Positions 46,401 to 57,700 are shown, counted from the stretch's first letter. The stretch: DNA of 64,000 nt from Galaxea fascicularis (GCA_948470475.1 OX419341.1:23634388-23698387); one strand, 5' to 3'. Made by a program: numbers and translations. Notes: a model not told the origin generated them from the sequence alone.

Positions 46401-48481
46401 GTCGCCCAATGGCAAAAGTAAGTCGCCAGGGGCGACCGGGCGTCGCTAGAGCACAGCCCTGGGTTGGCTAAGATTCTGGTGGTTTGAATTCTGACAGGGA
46501 GCTTCATTTTGTCAACAGCTCACTAGCATTATGGAGTGTATTAAAAAAGAAGCCATTATGCACAGTACCAAAAGCCCACTGTAAGCCTGGCAACAGCTCA
46601 GCAGACAGTATTCCAGATGAGAGTTGGATAACGTCAATTGCAACACTGCGAAGCACAGATCTTTTGGCTTCAGGTAGGAGCTTAACTTTGGTTTACATCA
46701 AAAATCCTGCTACATCTTTTCTGTAAACCAGGTCTCAAACCCTGAACTGATAGGACATCAATGGCATTTCTACATGCCAAGGCTGATGTAGCCTTGCTTT
46801 CTGATATAATTTTTAGAAATAAAGTTTGTTGATGGGTAGATTGTTCTTCTAACATCATAATCAGGCAGAAGTCAAAATGCATAGACTAAATACTGACAAG
46901 AACAAGCTATGTCGTCTATGCATTTGCATATCATTATGATTATACATTAAAGAATGTTTACAACTATCCCTATAAAGATTAAACTCAAAATTTTACATGG
47001 TGAATCTTTCATAAGAACTTCTATGAGCCCACTGTGGTGCATATTGTTCCTGCAGCTAAATGCTAATTTATTTAAAAGAAACACTAATATTATTATTATA
47101 ACTCATGGGTCAGTCTTAGGTCATTGCATTACTTTGTGCCAAACAAATGGAATGTGGGGTGGGTGCCCTCCCATTGAAACAGCTATTTATGGTGATCAGC
47201 GTGTCTTGCATATGACAACTATAAAAAAAAATATAAAATTCATATTCAAAAGTTTGGTGGCAGTAACATTGAAATACATGCTTTTCTTTCTTTATATGTG
47301 TACCCTGAAGTGAATCATTTTAACTAAATCTCAACATTGTTTTGACATTTTAAGAATGAATGATATTTACATGACTACTTGGGTATGACTATTTGATTTG
47401 TCAGCAGGATCTTGCGATTCCTGTATTAAGCTTTGGGAGTGCGGTGATGGCTTCAGAAGTCTTAAGCAGCTCTTCTCAATACCAATGGTAAGATTTACAC
47501 CTACTGTTGATATATATATAGAAAGTTGAAGCAACACAACTTTTTATTGGCACTGGCATCTTAGTGTAGATAGCCTCTTCAGTTCTTCTTTTAGTGTCCA
47601 GACTCTTGCTCAAGGATTTTGGCCCCTCCTGGTCCATCTCATAATTAGCCTTAGACTGGTGTTGGACTGGTGTGAATTACTACCAAGTCATGTGACATTT
47701 TATGAGCACACTGAACTCACTTAACTGTACAAAGCTTTGACATATAGTCAAAAGCTTTATTGCTTTAATTTTCTTTGTCTTTGAGATAAGAATTTTCATA
47801 CAAATATGGCTGATATGGTTTAAGAAGACAACTTTTATTGAGATGGGTTTTTATTTTTGTTTGAGATCAGAATACATTGGAAGATTATTCTGTAAGTTAC
47901 AGTACCGCTCAAAGGTAAGTTGACAGTCTCGACTCGAAACTCGATTCTTGATCCTCGAAGTTTTCGAGGATCGAGAATCAAGTTTCGAGTATCGAGCTTC
48001 GAGGGACTGTCAACTTACCTTTGAGCGCTACTGTACTGTTAGATGGTTAGAACCTGGATTGGCCCAGGCATTCAGCAACATACATCTGTCTTGTGTCATG
48101 CTAGAAGGTTCTTCCTTGGAGTGGCTATCAGGGTTGAAGTATTTTAATGGGGTGAAGATAAAAGTGTGTTTGCTTTCCCTGTGGAGATGGCACTATGTCA
48201 GTGTTGATGGAAATACTTTCATTGATCACCTAAACAGCCACTTTAAACTGCTCTTCTGATGCTTAATTAGCACATTTGAGCAGCTGTGTCTGTGATCGTG
48301 TATGTCATTCTTTTTGTCTTGGTAGGTTGGGTTTGTAAATGCTTTGGCCTTCTCCAGTGATGGTCACACCCTGATTGCTGGTGTGGGACAGGAACATAAA
48401 CTGGGACGATGGTGGAAGCTTAAAAATGCCAAGAACTCTTTGTGCATTATACCATTACAAAGAACAGTGGCAAATCAATAA
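40430..48481 (+). CDS. RRP9: RRP9 / U3-55K, U3 snoRNA-interacting WD40 protein (14 coding exons, 477 aa)
   Basis: Exons: 40430-40504, 40667-40767, 41608-41717, 42710-42777, 42993-43034, 43456-43582, 44018-44139, 44785-44877, 44959-45059, 45396-45536, 45891-45953, 46519-46673, 47408-47487, 48326-48481 (TAA). All junctions are GT-AG and in frame. The N-terminus (MSGFFLTDRKG) is basic then acidic and leads to ETAQEKRLRLAKQYLAQLE, a hallmark of the family. Seven WD40 blades follow from about residue 140, beginning VLRGHQLSVTCL and ending GVGQEHKLGRWWK. The length is close to the human protein (about 475 aa). Known role: binds the box B/C motif of U3 snoRNA and is a core U3 snoRNP component for early 18S pre-rRNA cleavages in the nucleolus. 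The start at 40430 is preferred because upstream in-frame sequence is not protein-like. No disabling change is seen. Confidence 0.95.
41147..41460 (+). repeat. tRNA-derived SINE with flanking 46-bp direct repeats, RRP9 intron 2
   Basis: The head at 41281-41354 reads CCTGTAGCTCAGTGGTTAGA (box A) and AGATTCGATTCCTGCC (box B). The block starting ATTCTCATGGGCATATTACA occurs at 41147-41192 and again at 41407-41452 and is nearly identical. The tRNA-like fold is imperfect, so it is not called as a tRNA. Confidence 0.7.
41825..42372. repeat. 548-bp MITE with 26-bp terminal inverted repeats, RRP9 intron 3
   Basis: The left end TACAGTAAAAACCTGCACAA matches the right end ATGCAGGTTTTTACTGTA in reverse complement. 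TTCAGGCTGA and CAGCCTGAA blocks also pair inside. A TA flank is compatible with mariner-type insertion. Confidence 0.8.
44266..44390. repeat. Low-complexity G-, C- and A-rich tracts
   Basis: A G-rich run (44277-44300), then C10 and A18 runs (44352-44380), lie in RRP9 intron 7. They are probably simple-sequence tracts. Confidence 0.7.
46060..46330 (-). repeat. tRNA-derived SINE / interspersed repeat, RRP9 intron 11
   Basis: The minus strand near 46285-46215 reads TTGGCTCAGTCAGTAGAGAG (box A) and GGTCGCAGGATCAAACCCTG (box B). The part at 46060-46180 is shared with 11010-11235. Confidence 0.65.
47898..48035. repeat. 138-bp fold-back element, RRP9 intron 13
   Basis: TACAGTACCGCTCAAAGGTA and TACCTTTGAGCGCTACTGTA are the two ends. 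The arms continue through AGTTGACAGTC and the TCGAGGATCGAGAATCAAG pair. The loop is about 5 nt. Confidence 0.85.
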
Positions 48482-48837
48482 CATTCATCATGACATTTGC
48501 ACAGATATTTTTCTTGGTGGAAGCTGGAATTGGAATATTTGTAAGTCACTACAAGATGTGTTCAAGTTTTGTTTTAATGAGGGAAGCAATACTCATGGAC
48601 ATCCCATGGAATCAAATTAAATGCCAGCGTTTACACAAAGTCAGACCAGAACATAATGTTAATTTTTATTTCAAAAATGTTAGATACAAATTCTAAAGCA
48701 TGATTGTCAGACAATCCAAACATGTTTGCTTCCATAAAGCTCCACAGTTATGCTTTAAGCCTTTTTTACCTGTTACTTTGGGTTCATTATGGAACGTCTC
48801 CAGTTTTGGATAGATAGACAGTAAGGCAATCTAATAA

Positions 48838-48843
48838 TTTTAT
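48838..48843 (-). terminator. Probable ATP23 polyadenylation signal (AATAAA, minus strand)
   Basis: Minus-strand AATAAA lies about 30 nt after the ATP23 stop codon. It implies a very short 3' UTR and little overlap with RRP9 transcripts. Confidence 0.5.
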
Positions 48844-48871
48844 TGACTGTCACAACTACTTTTCTGTTGTG

Positions 48872-51747
48872 TTAAGGAGGAATACGCTCAAATGGATCTG
48901 TGTCATTAAAACAAGCATCAAATACACTGTCAACCACATCCTCTGCTTCTTGCTTGCTGATATTTCTTACACACAGCATGGACTTCACAGCTCTCTCTTT
49001 GACGCAATCCTACAAAACAGACAAAGACAAACCACTGTAATCACCTGTCAAGAACTCATAACATACTGTATTTCTTGTGAAAGAGAGATACATGTGTATA
49101 AATAAATTATTGTTGCCACATTCTCTAGCCCAATAAGGAATAACTGATTCCCCACACAAAGAAATTACAGTGTTTAGGGTCAACCTTGCAATTTGTCAGG
49201 TTATCAGTGCATGTCATGATTTTGAACACACATTAGAGAAATAAGGCCATTCCAAATCAGTACCACTGAAATAAGAACACACTAATGCACCAAAAACAAA
49301 ACATGACTGGCCGATGACATACCTGTTGATGGCCTCTCCAACCAAATTTAAAGCGTCCAAATGTCTCCTTAGAAAACCAACAATCTCCACTGAGATTTGC
49401 AGCACGAATCTATTGGTAGGAAGTAAAGGTACTTGCTTGTTACTTAACAAATGAATGCTGCTTTGTCTCTTTTCATATCTCAAGGCTCAAAATAGGTACC
49501 AGACAGACACCTGCCATGTCAAACGGTCAAACATGTTTTTGCTGATATGACCTGTTTTTGGCTGGTCAAATTCAACATTCTTACTGTAACTCTTGACCTA
49601 AGATATTGCATGAATGATGATCTTTTTGGGAACATGAATCATGTTCCTCCTGATTATCAATAAAATCAGCTCAAAATTAAATTTTCTTTAAAAGTGCAAA
49701 TGACCAGACAGCATGTCCAGCAGTCCATGGTCTACTGTTATTTCAAGCTCTGTATTTGGTTCATCCACCTTAGACTTCAGACCATTTAGAATACCCCGCA
49801 CAAAATTATCATTCACATGGCAGTGTTGGAGACAACAAGTACCTCGGTACAGGCTAACATTTTCACATTTTCAGGGTCATATTTGATTCTGCAGTTATCA
49901 TAGGCATGTATGAGCTCGTGTGTCAGAACATCTTCCATTGTCCTCTGGGAGTAGATTGTGTTCTCGCATAGGAACATCTGCAGAGTAAAAAACAGACTTA
50001 AGAAATTCTTATCTCAAATGATATCAAATAAAGTATGATCTTAGCAGTTGTGAACACAATTTATGCAATTGCATAAAGCAGCCTTAAAAAAAATCAGGAC
50101 TTCAACGGGGTCTGAACCTGTGACCTTGCAATACTGGTGTGATGCTCTAAGCAACTGAGCTATGAAGCCACTGACATTGGGAGCAAGTCTGTTGTGGGTT
50201 CATAGCTCACATATGAACCCACAATATTGATTTGATTTCATTGCCACAGTTCATACATATCATTCACATTTATCTCAAATGGTTTGCAAAAGCCCTAAAA
50301 CCCTAGAAGGCAATGAGTTAAGTTGCCTTCCTTGCAGCTGAGAGCAACATTAATCAGGTAAAATAATTTAAAGAAGTGCCTCCATTTTCTGGGCTGTTCT
50401 TTGTGCTGCTGAAGGCTTCATTTTTGTTGATAATTAATAGCTAAAATGTTTATTTTCAGAAGACTTGAAAACTAAGAGAAATAGCAATGCTTTGATTTCC
50501 ATTGACTTCCTGCAAATGTTAAGAATTTAATCATTTTGATTTACAAAAAAAGAATAATAGTTAAGAACTAACTACGAACACTAAAAGCCAAATGCCAATT
50601 TATTGCAAGTTGACTTCCAGTCCAGTATGTGACATTGAAGCTAGTGATTGACAGGATATGTCAAGGACAACATTTCTGAAACACTGCATCATACCTCCTT
50701 TTTATCAGGGTCAAAACCTCCCAGAAGTTTTGAGTCACATGGCTCACAAATCATGTGTTTCTCTGGATCCACCACACTGCCAAAACAAAGCACAGATGAA
50801 AATGCTTTGCAGTTTAGCAACTGGTAAGATACAATCAAGTATCGCTACCAAAAGTCCCCCGTGCTACCTGAAACTTGGCAAAATAAATCATGGGGCAAAA
50901 CCCCTCAAAAATCTTGCTATTCCCTCACCCCCTCCTCTCCACCAATAATATTTTGACAACTGAACTGCTGACTCTGTTGTAGCCTGCAAACAGGCTCTCC
51001 GTATGGGTTATTCCGAGGTTCATTCGAAAGCAAATCTTGGAAAAACCCATATGGAGAGCCTATTTGCAGGCTAACTCTGTTCCCTTGATAGAAATGGATC
51101 AAAATCAATTTCAGATCTCAAAATAACTTGATTGGTGTAAAATTTGTAAACCCAAAATGAAGGAAAAGAAGACTTTGCAGTTTGTTAGTGAGGGGTTACA
51201 TATTTTATCATATTCCTTTCTATACTTACCATCCCAGCTTATTCATTGAATCCAGCATGAATTTTACATAAGCCGCTAACAATAAAAATTAGACAAGTGC
51301 TGATTAATAAAATTGATTCATTGTCAAATCGCTTTGTTCACTTTCAGTTACGCTAGCTTGTCTGTTAACTTATGATCTAATCAAGGGGTTGCCTCTCATA
51401 TACCGGGAACTCAAATCGTTAATCATCGACTAACGGCAGTAACTAATAGGGACTATAAGGAGCAGAGGAACGGTGGGTATACAGGAATAGTAGGCCCAGG
51501 GGAACAGTAGACACCGAGGGACATTAGGCACAGAGGAACAGTGAGAGACAAAATCACGACACTCACTCTGAGTCGTGAGCCCAGGTTATCCAGGCCGAGC
51601 AGATAGGTCTCACTTTATTCCTAAGTACTTACACGCTCGACAGGCTTTGGAAAGCCTCTCTTTACACTTCCTGTGCATTCGCTCGTTTGATTCAGCGCTC
51701 GACTTTCTTGAGTAATTTTCACCGTGTTCCCCAAGAAATTCCGCCAT
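48872..51747 (-). CDS. ATP23: ATP23 mitochondrial inner-membrane-space metalloprotease (6 coding exons, 200 aa)
   Basis: Minus-strand exons: 51747-51633, 51275-51230, 50776-50695, 49977-49843, 49409-49323, 49009-48872 (TAA). All are GT-AG and in frame. The N-terminus [17 protein letters not shown] precedes a cysteine-rich region ([10 protein letters not shown], then [13 protein letters not shown]). The catalytic HELIHAYD has the HExxH at residues 101-105 and an aspartate three residues later. [13 protein letters not shown] and [20 protein letters not shown] are signature segments of peptidase family M76. Known role: processes the Atp6 precursor and helps assemble the mitochondrial F1Fo-ATP synthase; the human homologue is also called XRCC6BP1/KUB3. 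The protein ends FERIPP, shorter than the human C-terminus. It is tail-to-tail with RRP9 and shares an upstream region with the DUF229 gene. Confidence 0.93.
49990..50275 (-). repeat. tRNA-derived SINE (family copy 3), ATP23 intron 3
   Basis: On the minus strand, 50172-50098 reads CATAGCTCAGTTGCTTAGAGC and a following CAGGTTCAGACCCCGTTG. The body TGTGAACACAATTTATGCAA matches the copies at 8620 and 36030. Confidence 0.75.
50980..51073. repeat. 94-bp fold-back element, ATP23 intron 2
   Basis: The ends TAGCCTGCAAACAGGCTCTC and AGAGCCTATTTGCAGGCTA are inverted copies. Inner arms are CCGTATGGGTT and AACCCATATGG. The TAGCCTGC terminus is shared with the element at 54853-55128. Confidence 0.8.
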
Positions 51748-51876
51748 GTTGAATTAAAATGCGGTTTGATTCGCAGGCTCAAAACATTCGGAGTTACAAG
51801 ATGGCGGGGCGAAGGCGGCGAAGGCGAGGAATAGCGTGACAATGAAAACAGGGTGATTGTTTTGGCTTAAATCTAG
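51748..51876. promoter_or_regulatory. Putative bidirectional promoter between ATP23 and the DUF229 gene
   Basis: The two coding starts diverge across only 129 bp (249 bp if the second Met of the DUF229 frame is used). CAAGATGGCGG at 51797-51807 matches the YY1-type motif common at TATA-less housekeeping promoters. The minus-strand ATP23 start itself sits in ACATGGCGG. A stretch rich in CpG and GGCG follows (51801-51830). Transcription starts are not visible directly. Confidence 0.5.
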
Positions 51877-54501
51877 GTGGCTTTCCTTAAAGAACAGCTG
51901 TTACTTTTGTATCACACCGAACATTACAGTTGCAACTGTCCAATTTTGCCTTCGTTGCAAGGATCTCGGGGTTGTTTTCGTTGTTTTTATTTTCCAATGC
52001 TTCCTCGGGTTTCCCGCAGAGTTCGTCCGATCAAAAAGATATGGATGTTTTGTGTTATCTCTCTGGCATCCATCTTGTTGACTGTTTTGATTTACCAAGG
52101 GTTGTTCCTGGACGAATCAGAGTTCCTGACAGCCTATCAGCATGAGCACCGAGGGTGGAATTCGCTAAAAGACTGGCCTAAGGTATTGAGATATAAACTT
52201 ATCCAAGTTGTCACGAACAAGACATTTACATCATGTCCACAACTTTCCATCCATCGAAAGTCTTTATCGACGCCTCCGGCAATCTGTACCTTACCCAGAG
52301 TACCAGAGGATGCTTGCAAATTTGCAAAGTCTTTGTTCACTACGGATCCGGCGAAATACGATTGTAATAGCTCTCGGGTGGATTTGTGTAAATTGGAGAA
52401 AAGCCTGCACGGTGCATTCTCAAAGGTTGAATGTCACACCACATATTGTGGGTCATCAGATATGATCTCTGTGGGCTTCATCAATCCACACGATGGTTCT
52501 CTTAGTTGGCGACACTTTTCATTCCTTCAAGATGCCGAAAAAGCGCTGAACGATTACGTACGGAACACTTCTCCAGAGGTGTATTTTCCTTTCGCTTTTC
52601 TAAGATGTGACGAGTTTTGGAATCCGAAGGCAAAGACCCAACTGTTTATTTTGCCACCTAAGGGTGCAATAGCCAACAAACCGCGTAGCAAAAGCGGAGC
52701 AAAACCAATAAACATTAACATTATTTTAATAGATTCGGTCTCTAGACCACACTTCTATCGTTCACTTCCTCAAACTGTGAAGACCTTCAAGGACATCAAC
52801 GCGAAATCGTCTGCAAGGGTGTTAGATTTTGAGCTATTTCATGCCATCAAATCAAGAACGTTTGAGACTATTCATGCTCTTTTTTCAGGTGAGCTGCTGG
52901 AAGTGGAGCAGTTTATAAACCCCGTGCCTGTCAAAGCATGTGTCATGTTTGACAAGTTTAAATCTTTGGGCTATCAAACAATGTGGCAAGAAGATATGTG
53001 TTGGATGTACGAATGGGGGATGGTCAGAGACTTCAAAGTTATGAACAAGAATAGACCTTTAACAGAAATATGGCACAACTTAACAACTATTTTAAAGAAC
53101 AACTCCATTGATTTTACAGGAATTACGCATTCAAGTTGTGAAGTACTGAAGGCCTTTGGAGTTCCAGACCTTTTTCATGGCCCCTCTAAGTTATGCTATG
53201 GAGGAAATCACTATCACAACTTCTTTTTAAATTTCCTGGACAGCTTTATCAAGGAGGTGAACTCTGACTCATTCAAAAAGCCTTTGTTTTCATTCCTTAT
53301 GTTGGATGTGGGTCATGAAGACAGTGGGTTAAGAATTCAGACATTAGATTCAACTTTGGCAAGTTTTGTTGAGACTTTAGCTTCGGACCCAAATACCTTA
53401 AGCATAATACTCTCAGATCATGGAAATACATATGGTTCCTTTCCCATAACCATGGAAGGAAGATTTGAAATATTTCGGCCACACCTCTTCATCATAACTC
53501 CACGTCAGATTCAGAACCTGCTTGGCAGAGAAAGAATGCTAGCATTAATTCAAAACCAGAAAAGATTGGTGTCCATTGTGGACTTGCATCATACTTTAAT
53601 GACAATTGCTGCACTTGTTGGCAGTGAATCAGGTGTGAAAAAAAATCAGAGTTTACTTGAGCCAGTCTCAAGAAATAGAAGTTGTGAGGATCTTGGTCTC
53701 CTTACTTCTTCTGTTTGTATTTGTCAAGGGTGGGAAACGAAAGTCCAGACAAACTCATTTCATTTTATAGCAGCTGAGTTTGCACTTGGAAAACTAAATG
53801 AAAAAATACAAAGTCAGCACCTTGGAAACTCCAGGAGAAGTAGGCAAGTATCAGGGTTTGGATCTTGTGAACGACTCAGAGGTGAAAGGTTTGAAAATGT
53901 CAGAGAAAAGAGAGAAGGAGAAACTCTCACCATATCACTGGACATATATGTACAACACCAGGAACTGTTTTCAGTCGTTGTTCAAGTTATCAGCGGAAGT
54001 GTCTTACTAGATATGAAACTCACTGATTTCACAAGGTTCAGTGAATATGGGATTTATAAGACTTGTGCAGACAAAGGAGTCGAGTTAAGACTTTGCATCT
54101 GTGAACAAACCTCAGATACTAAAAGTGATCAACCAACTGTTAGCAGCAAAAGTACACCTTCAACAACTGTAGCACCCTTGTCACCTGAATGGCAACATTA
54201 TGGTGAGATTTTTGATTCTGTCACAAGAGCAGACAATATGCACGAGAATTGTCTCTTTGTTCTTTTACGACAACATAAGAGTGGAGTGGTGTTTGAGGTT
54301 GCAAACTCTTGTAGTTTTGTGTTGTACACAATTGAACTTCATCTGTCACTGAGTAACATGCAAGTGTCTGAACAGACTCCTGTAAGAAAAGAGGTTGGAC
54401 CTGGTACAATACATTTTGTGATAGCTGTCATTCAGCTTGATCCTAACGTCAATTGGAGCTGGAAATACACTGTCAATTTCTCATGGAAGATGTTAGGTTG
54501 A
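51877..54501 (+). CDS. DUF229 family membrane protein, alkaline phosphatase/sulfatase-like fold (intronless, 874 aa)
   Basis: A single uninterrupted frame encodes a type II membrane protein. A hydrophobic anchor (about residues 55-77, beginning IWMFCVISLAS) follows a basic stretch. The large extracytoplasmic part carries IILIDSVSRPHFYR (about 283-296), the metal/nucleophile segment of DUF229 proteins, and LSDHGNTYGSF (about 512-522), the second metal-binding element. A further region of about 220 residues with cysteines and several N-glycosylation-like sites follows (about 650-874). Related proteins are widespread in invertebrates; most lack an assigned substrate. Met41 (51997) is a plausible alternative start that would shorten the cytoplasmic tail to about 14 residues. 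It is head-to-head with ATP23 and tail-to-tail with the UPF0462 gene. The absence of introns, among intron-rich neighbours, suggests an ancient retrocopy or lineage-specific intronless family. Confidence 0.85.
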   Translation: MAFLKEQLLLLYHTEHYSCNCPILPSLQGSRGCFRCFYFPMLPRVSRRVRPIKKIWMFCVISLASILLTVLIYQGLFLDESEFLTAYQHEHRGWNSLKDWPKVLRYKLIQVVTNKTFTSCPQLSIHRKSLSTPPAICTLPRVPEDACKFAKSLFTTDPAKYDCNSSRVDLCKLEKSLHGAFSKVECHTTYCGSSDMISVGFINPHDGSLSWRHFSFLQDAEKALNDYVRNTSPEVYFPFAFLRCDEFWNPKAKTQLFILPPKGAIANKPRSKSGAKPININIILIDSVSRPHFYRSLPQTVKTFKDINAKSSARVLDFELFHAIKSRTFETIHALFSGELLEVEQFINPVPVKACVMFDKFKSLGYQTMWQEDMCWMYEWGMVRDFKVMNKNRPLTEIWHNLTTILKNNSIDFTGITHSSCEVLKAFGVPDLFHGPSKLCYGGNHYHNFFLNFLDSFIKEVNSDSFKKPLFSFLMLDVGHEDSGLRIQTLDSTLASFVETLASDPNTLSIILSDHGNTYGSFPITMEGRFEIFRPHLFIITPRQIQNLLGRERMLALIQNQKRLVSIVDLHHTLMTIAALVGSESGVKKNQSLLEPVSRNRSCEDLGLLTSSVCICQGWETKVQTNSFHFIAAEFALGKLNEKIQSQHLGNSRRSRQVSGFGSCERLRGERFENVREKREGETLTISLDIYVQHQELFSVVVQVISGSVLLDMKLTDFTRFSEYGIYKTCADKGVELRLCICEQTSDTKSDQPTVSSKSTPSTTVAPLSPEWQHYGEIFDSVTRADNMHENCLFVLLRQHKSGVVFEVANSCSFVLYTIELHLSLSNMQVSEQTPVRKEVGPGTIHFVIAVIQLDPNVNWSWKYTVNFSWKMLG

Positions 54502-54714
54502 CAAGAAATGCATCCCGTCATAAAACACAATACAAATTTTGAAGGACAAATTTAGTACATACTGTGGCCTGTCTGAAATACATCTCTCTTGAATTCAATC
54601 ACTTCATCCTTTCGCTGTATAGAAACAATTCATTACTGTAGTCTTAATATTATTATTTGGCCTGGTTTGTGAAATACAGATAAGACTGTAAGAATGAAAT
54701 CCTTTCATGGTCAT

Positions 54715-57700
54715 TCAAATCATAGATCTTTTACATAACCCTTGATGTTCCAATAGTGACCACCATTCAGTCCAGTCAAAATGTTTGTGAGTATGAGGCC
54801 AGATGGGTGAAGTAGGCAGCAGAGGCGGAAGGCACTTGCTTACTAGGGAGGTTAGCCTGCATTGCAGGCGTATTTTCTGGCGGGCGCATGCTATTTTCCG
54901 ATCGAAAGTTGAAGGCGCCATATTGGATTGGTAAGATTGAGGAAAGCCTGAAGCTAGTAAAATAACGGCCTATGGAGGTGGTAGTGATAGTGATAAACTA
55001 GTGACCCCGCTGACAGATTTCTGCGCTCCAGGCTTTTCTCGACCTTACCAATCCAATATGGCGCCTTCAACATATGATCAGAATATTTAGCAGGCGCCCA
55101 CCAGAAAATACGCCTGCTATGCAGGCTATAGGGAGGTTCGAGGACATGCTTCCCTGGAAAATGTTTGAAAATATTGGCTTGAAATGATTGCATTCTGGTG
55201 CAAACTCAGCCCTTAATTAAAAGCTTTAAGATGACAATTCTGAGGAGCCTTGTTTTTCAAATCCTAGTTATTTTCCACCAGTAGCTTTATTGGGAAAATG
55301 ACAAAGATACAACAATTGGTGAAGTGAAAGACATAAAAGTCTGCCGCCCCATTTTGACCATCTAACCTCTTCTTATCATATCACAAGTTTGTCAAGCATA
55401 CAGGGCATGAGAATACAGGGAATGATCACCTGGGATCAGTTGAGTTGATGTTTGTACAAATTCTCCCTACATGTAACATACAGAATAACTGAAAACTGTA
55501 AGGAGACTAAAAACTTAATTATTTTGATATTGTGAATTAAAGGGTAATAGGGCAATGCTGCTGAAAGCAGTACCTTGCTGTGGTGTGTGTTTCATGTTGG
55601 CACTAAAAAATTTAGTTGCACAGTGATTTTTACTGTTTCAAGAACTGAAAAAAAAATAGTCTTGATTTTTACTGTTTCAAGAACTGAAAAAAAAATAGTC
55701 TGTGGAAGGTTATAGAGTTATACGGATGAAAATGTTAGGGAAAAAAGGACATATAAATTGTTTATTTCATAATGCAAGTATTAAGAACTTTATGGCTGTG
55801 AAAATAAAATTACTTGTTGCATATGGAATGTGCTCTATTTAAGCAACAGACCATAATATAATACTTTTTTCTATGGGTTTGTGGGCATAACCCATGCAGG
55901 ATGTTGGGAGAACACAAGAAAAGCTTCTAAATCACAAGCCAGAGACAAGTGTTTACAAACCTTTTTAGTGTTCTCCCAACATTAATTCCAAGTGAGCTTA
56001 GAATGCCGTGAAACCCATAGAAAATGCAGTCCATTGCTTTTCAGGATTGCCACTGTCAGGGAAAAATCAGGGGAAAACAGATATTTTTCAAGGTCTGGGA
56101 AAAGTCAGGAAATAGTGTATCAAGTCAGGGAAGTACTAAATTCGTCCTGAACATCAGTGAAAAGTCAGGGAATTATAATTTTGGTTAACCATTGGGTTTG
56201 GGAAGGAAATTCCTTGGTAGTAAAGGAGTTTTCGCTCCAAAAAATCCTTGCAAAGGAGTTGATATGCTGGGTTATTGCCCAAGGATTTGCCTTGGATGGT
56301 CAGTTAAAAGTCGGCAAAACGTTGAAGAATTTTTTCTATCCCAAGGAGTGGCAACCTTGATTTTCTAGAATAATATTGTAAGTAGTAAAACAGATTTTCT
56401 TGATGCACAAGTTTTTAATTGACCAATCAGAATGTATGAAGTATCTCAGTTATTTTATGAAAGGTTATAATATAAATGAGTTAAATAATATTAATTAATA
56501 TTGAATGTCTTGTTTGCTGATCCCTTTTACTTTGAAGACCAATATGTTGAGTCTGGCTGCCTCCATGTGGCAGGAAACATTGTGTTGAAATTGAATTCCT
56601 TGAAAAACTGAAGGCGATGACTGAAAAAAAGGAGTGAGATGATCTATTATTCTGCAGTTCTAGAAAATATTCATACCTCCCCCAACAGAAGGTGAATGGA
56701 AATCCCAAGGGGGAGGAGGGTGGCATTTGAAAGAAAAGTATGGAGCTAAACTGAAATTTCCAGAGGGGTTGGGGGAGGATGCAAACCAAAAAACCCTCTG
56801 TGGGGTAGGTATGGATATTTTCAGGAAACATATTAAGGGTTAATTTTTTTTCAGATTGCTTGAGGCACTACTGTTTTTGAAGAATTTTATGGGGACATCT
56901 TCCCTATCTATTAAGCATGACATGCTTAATAAATTTGATGAAACTTTGAAGGCTCTTTCTGTTTGCAAAGAAAATAGTGCACTTTGTCTGCTTCTGCTGG
57001 TCCTTCCACAACATTAACATTACAATTTGTGGATCAATCAAGAAATGCCTACTTCACCGCCAGCAAAACATACTCTGAGCAACTAGACAGAAAAACACTT
57101 ATGAAATCCGTAAATTGTTCTATTGAACATTATTGATAAATTTAACTTACATTATTAAATAATGGACAAATTCATGGATAGTTTCTTTAGATAGTTTTAT
57201 CCTGAAAACAAATAACTTACAAATCAGGGGTGTTAAATTCCTCAGTAGCTGGGTAAAGTGCCTCATACTGCCTGCTGTCTCCAGAACCATGGATGGCATA
57301 TGCGTTCATCTTCGACACTCCAGGGGGAAAGTAATCTAACGGAACAATTGCCGTCCCTTTCCATGTTTTATTTATGTTATCAACTGTAGCTGTGTAGTCC
57401 AGGGCAAGTTTATCCTATTGCAAGGGTTAATCAGGAGAAAAAATTTAAAGAAAAAATGTAATTAAAAAGAATTCCAGCAATATAATATTGATTAATGTAT
57501 GTATATGTAGCTTGAAAATAATAATTTTATTGGAGAGATCTTGAGAAAAACAGATGAAAATATTTCTGTTAACAATTAAATTTTGTTCTTTCAACAAGTA
57601 AAAGGGTTGAATGCCACAAAAATATACAGGTTCCAGAGTTTTGTTGGATCCCTGTTAAAATCATACCTTATACCAGACTCCCATATGGGAGGTTGTGTGT

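Noticed and set aside
48375..48696. Alternative frames downstream of and overlapping the last RRP9 exon
   Set aside because: They are out of frame with the WD40 protein, which ends cleanly at 48481.
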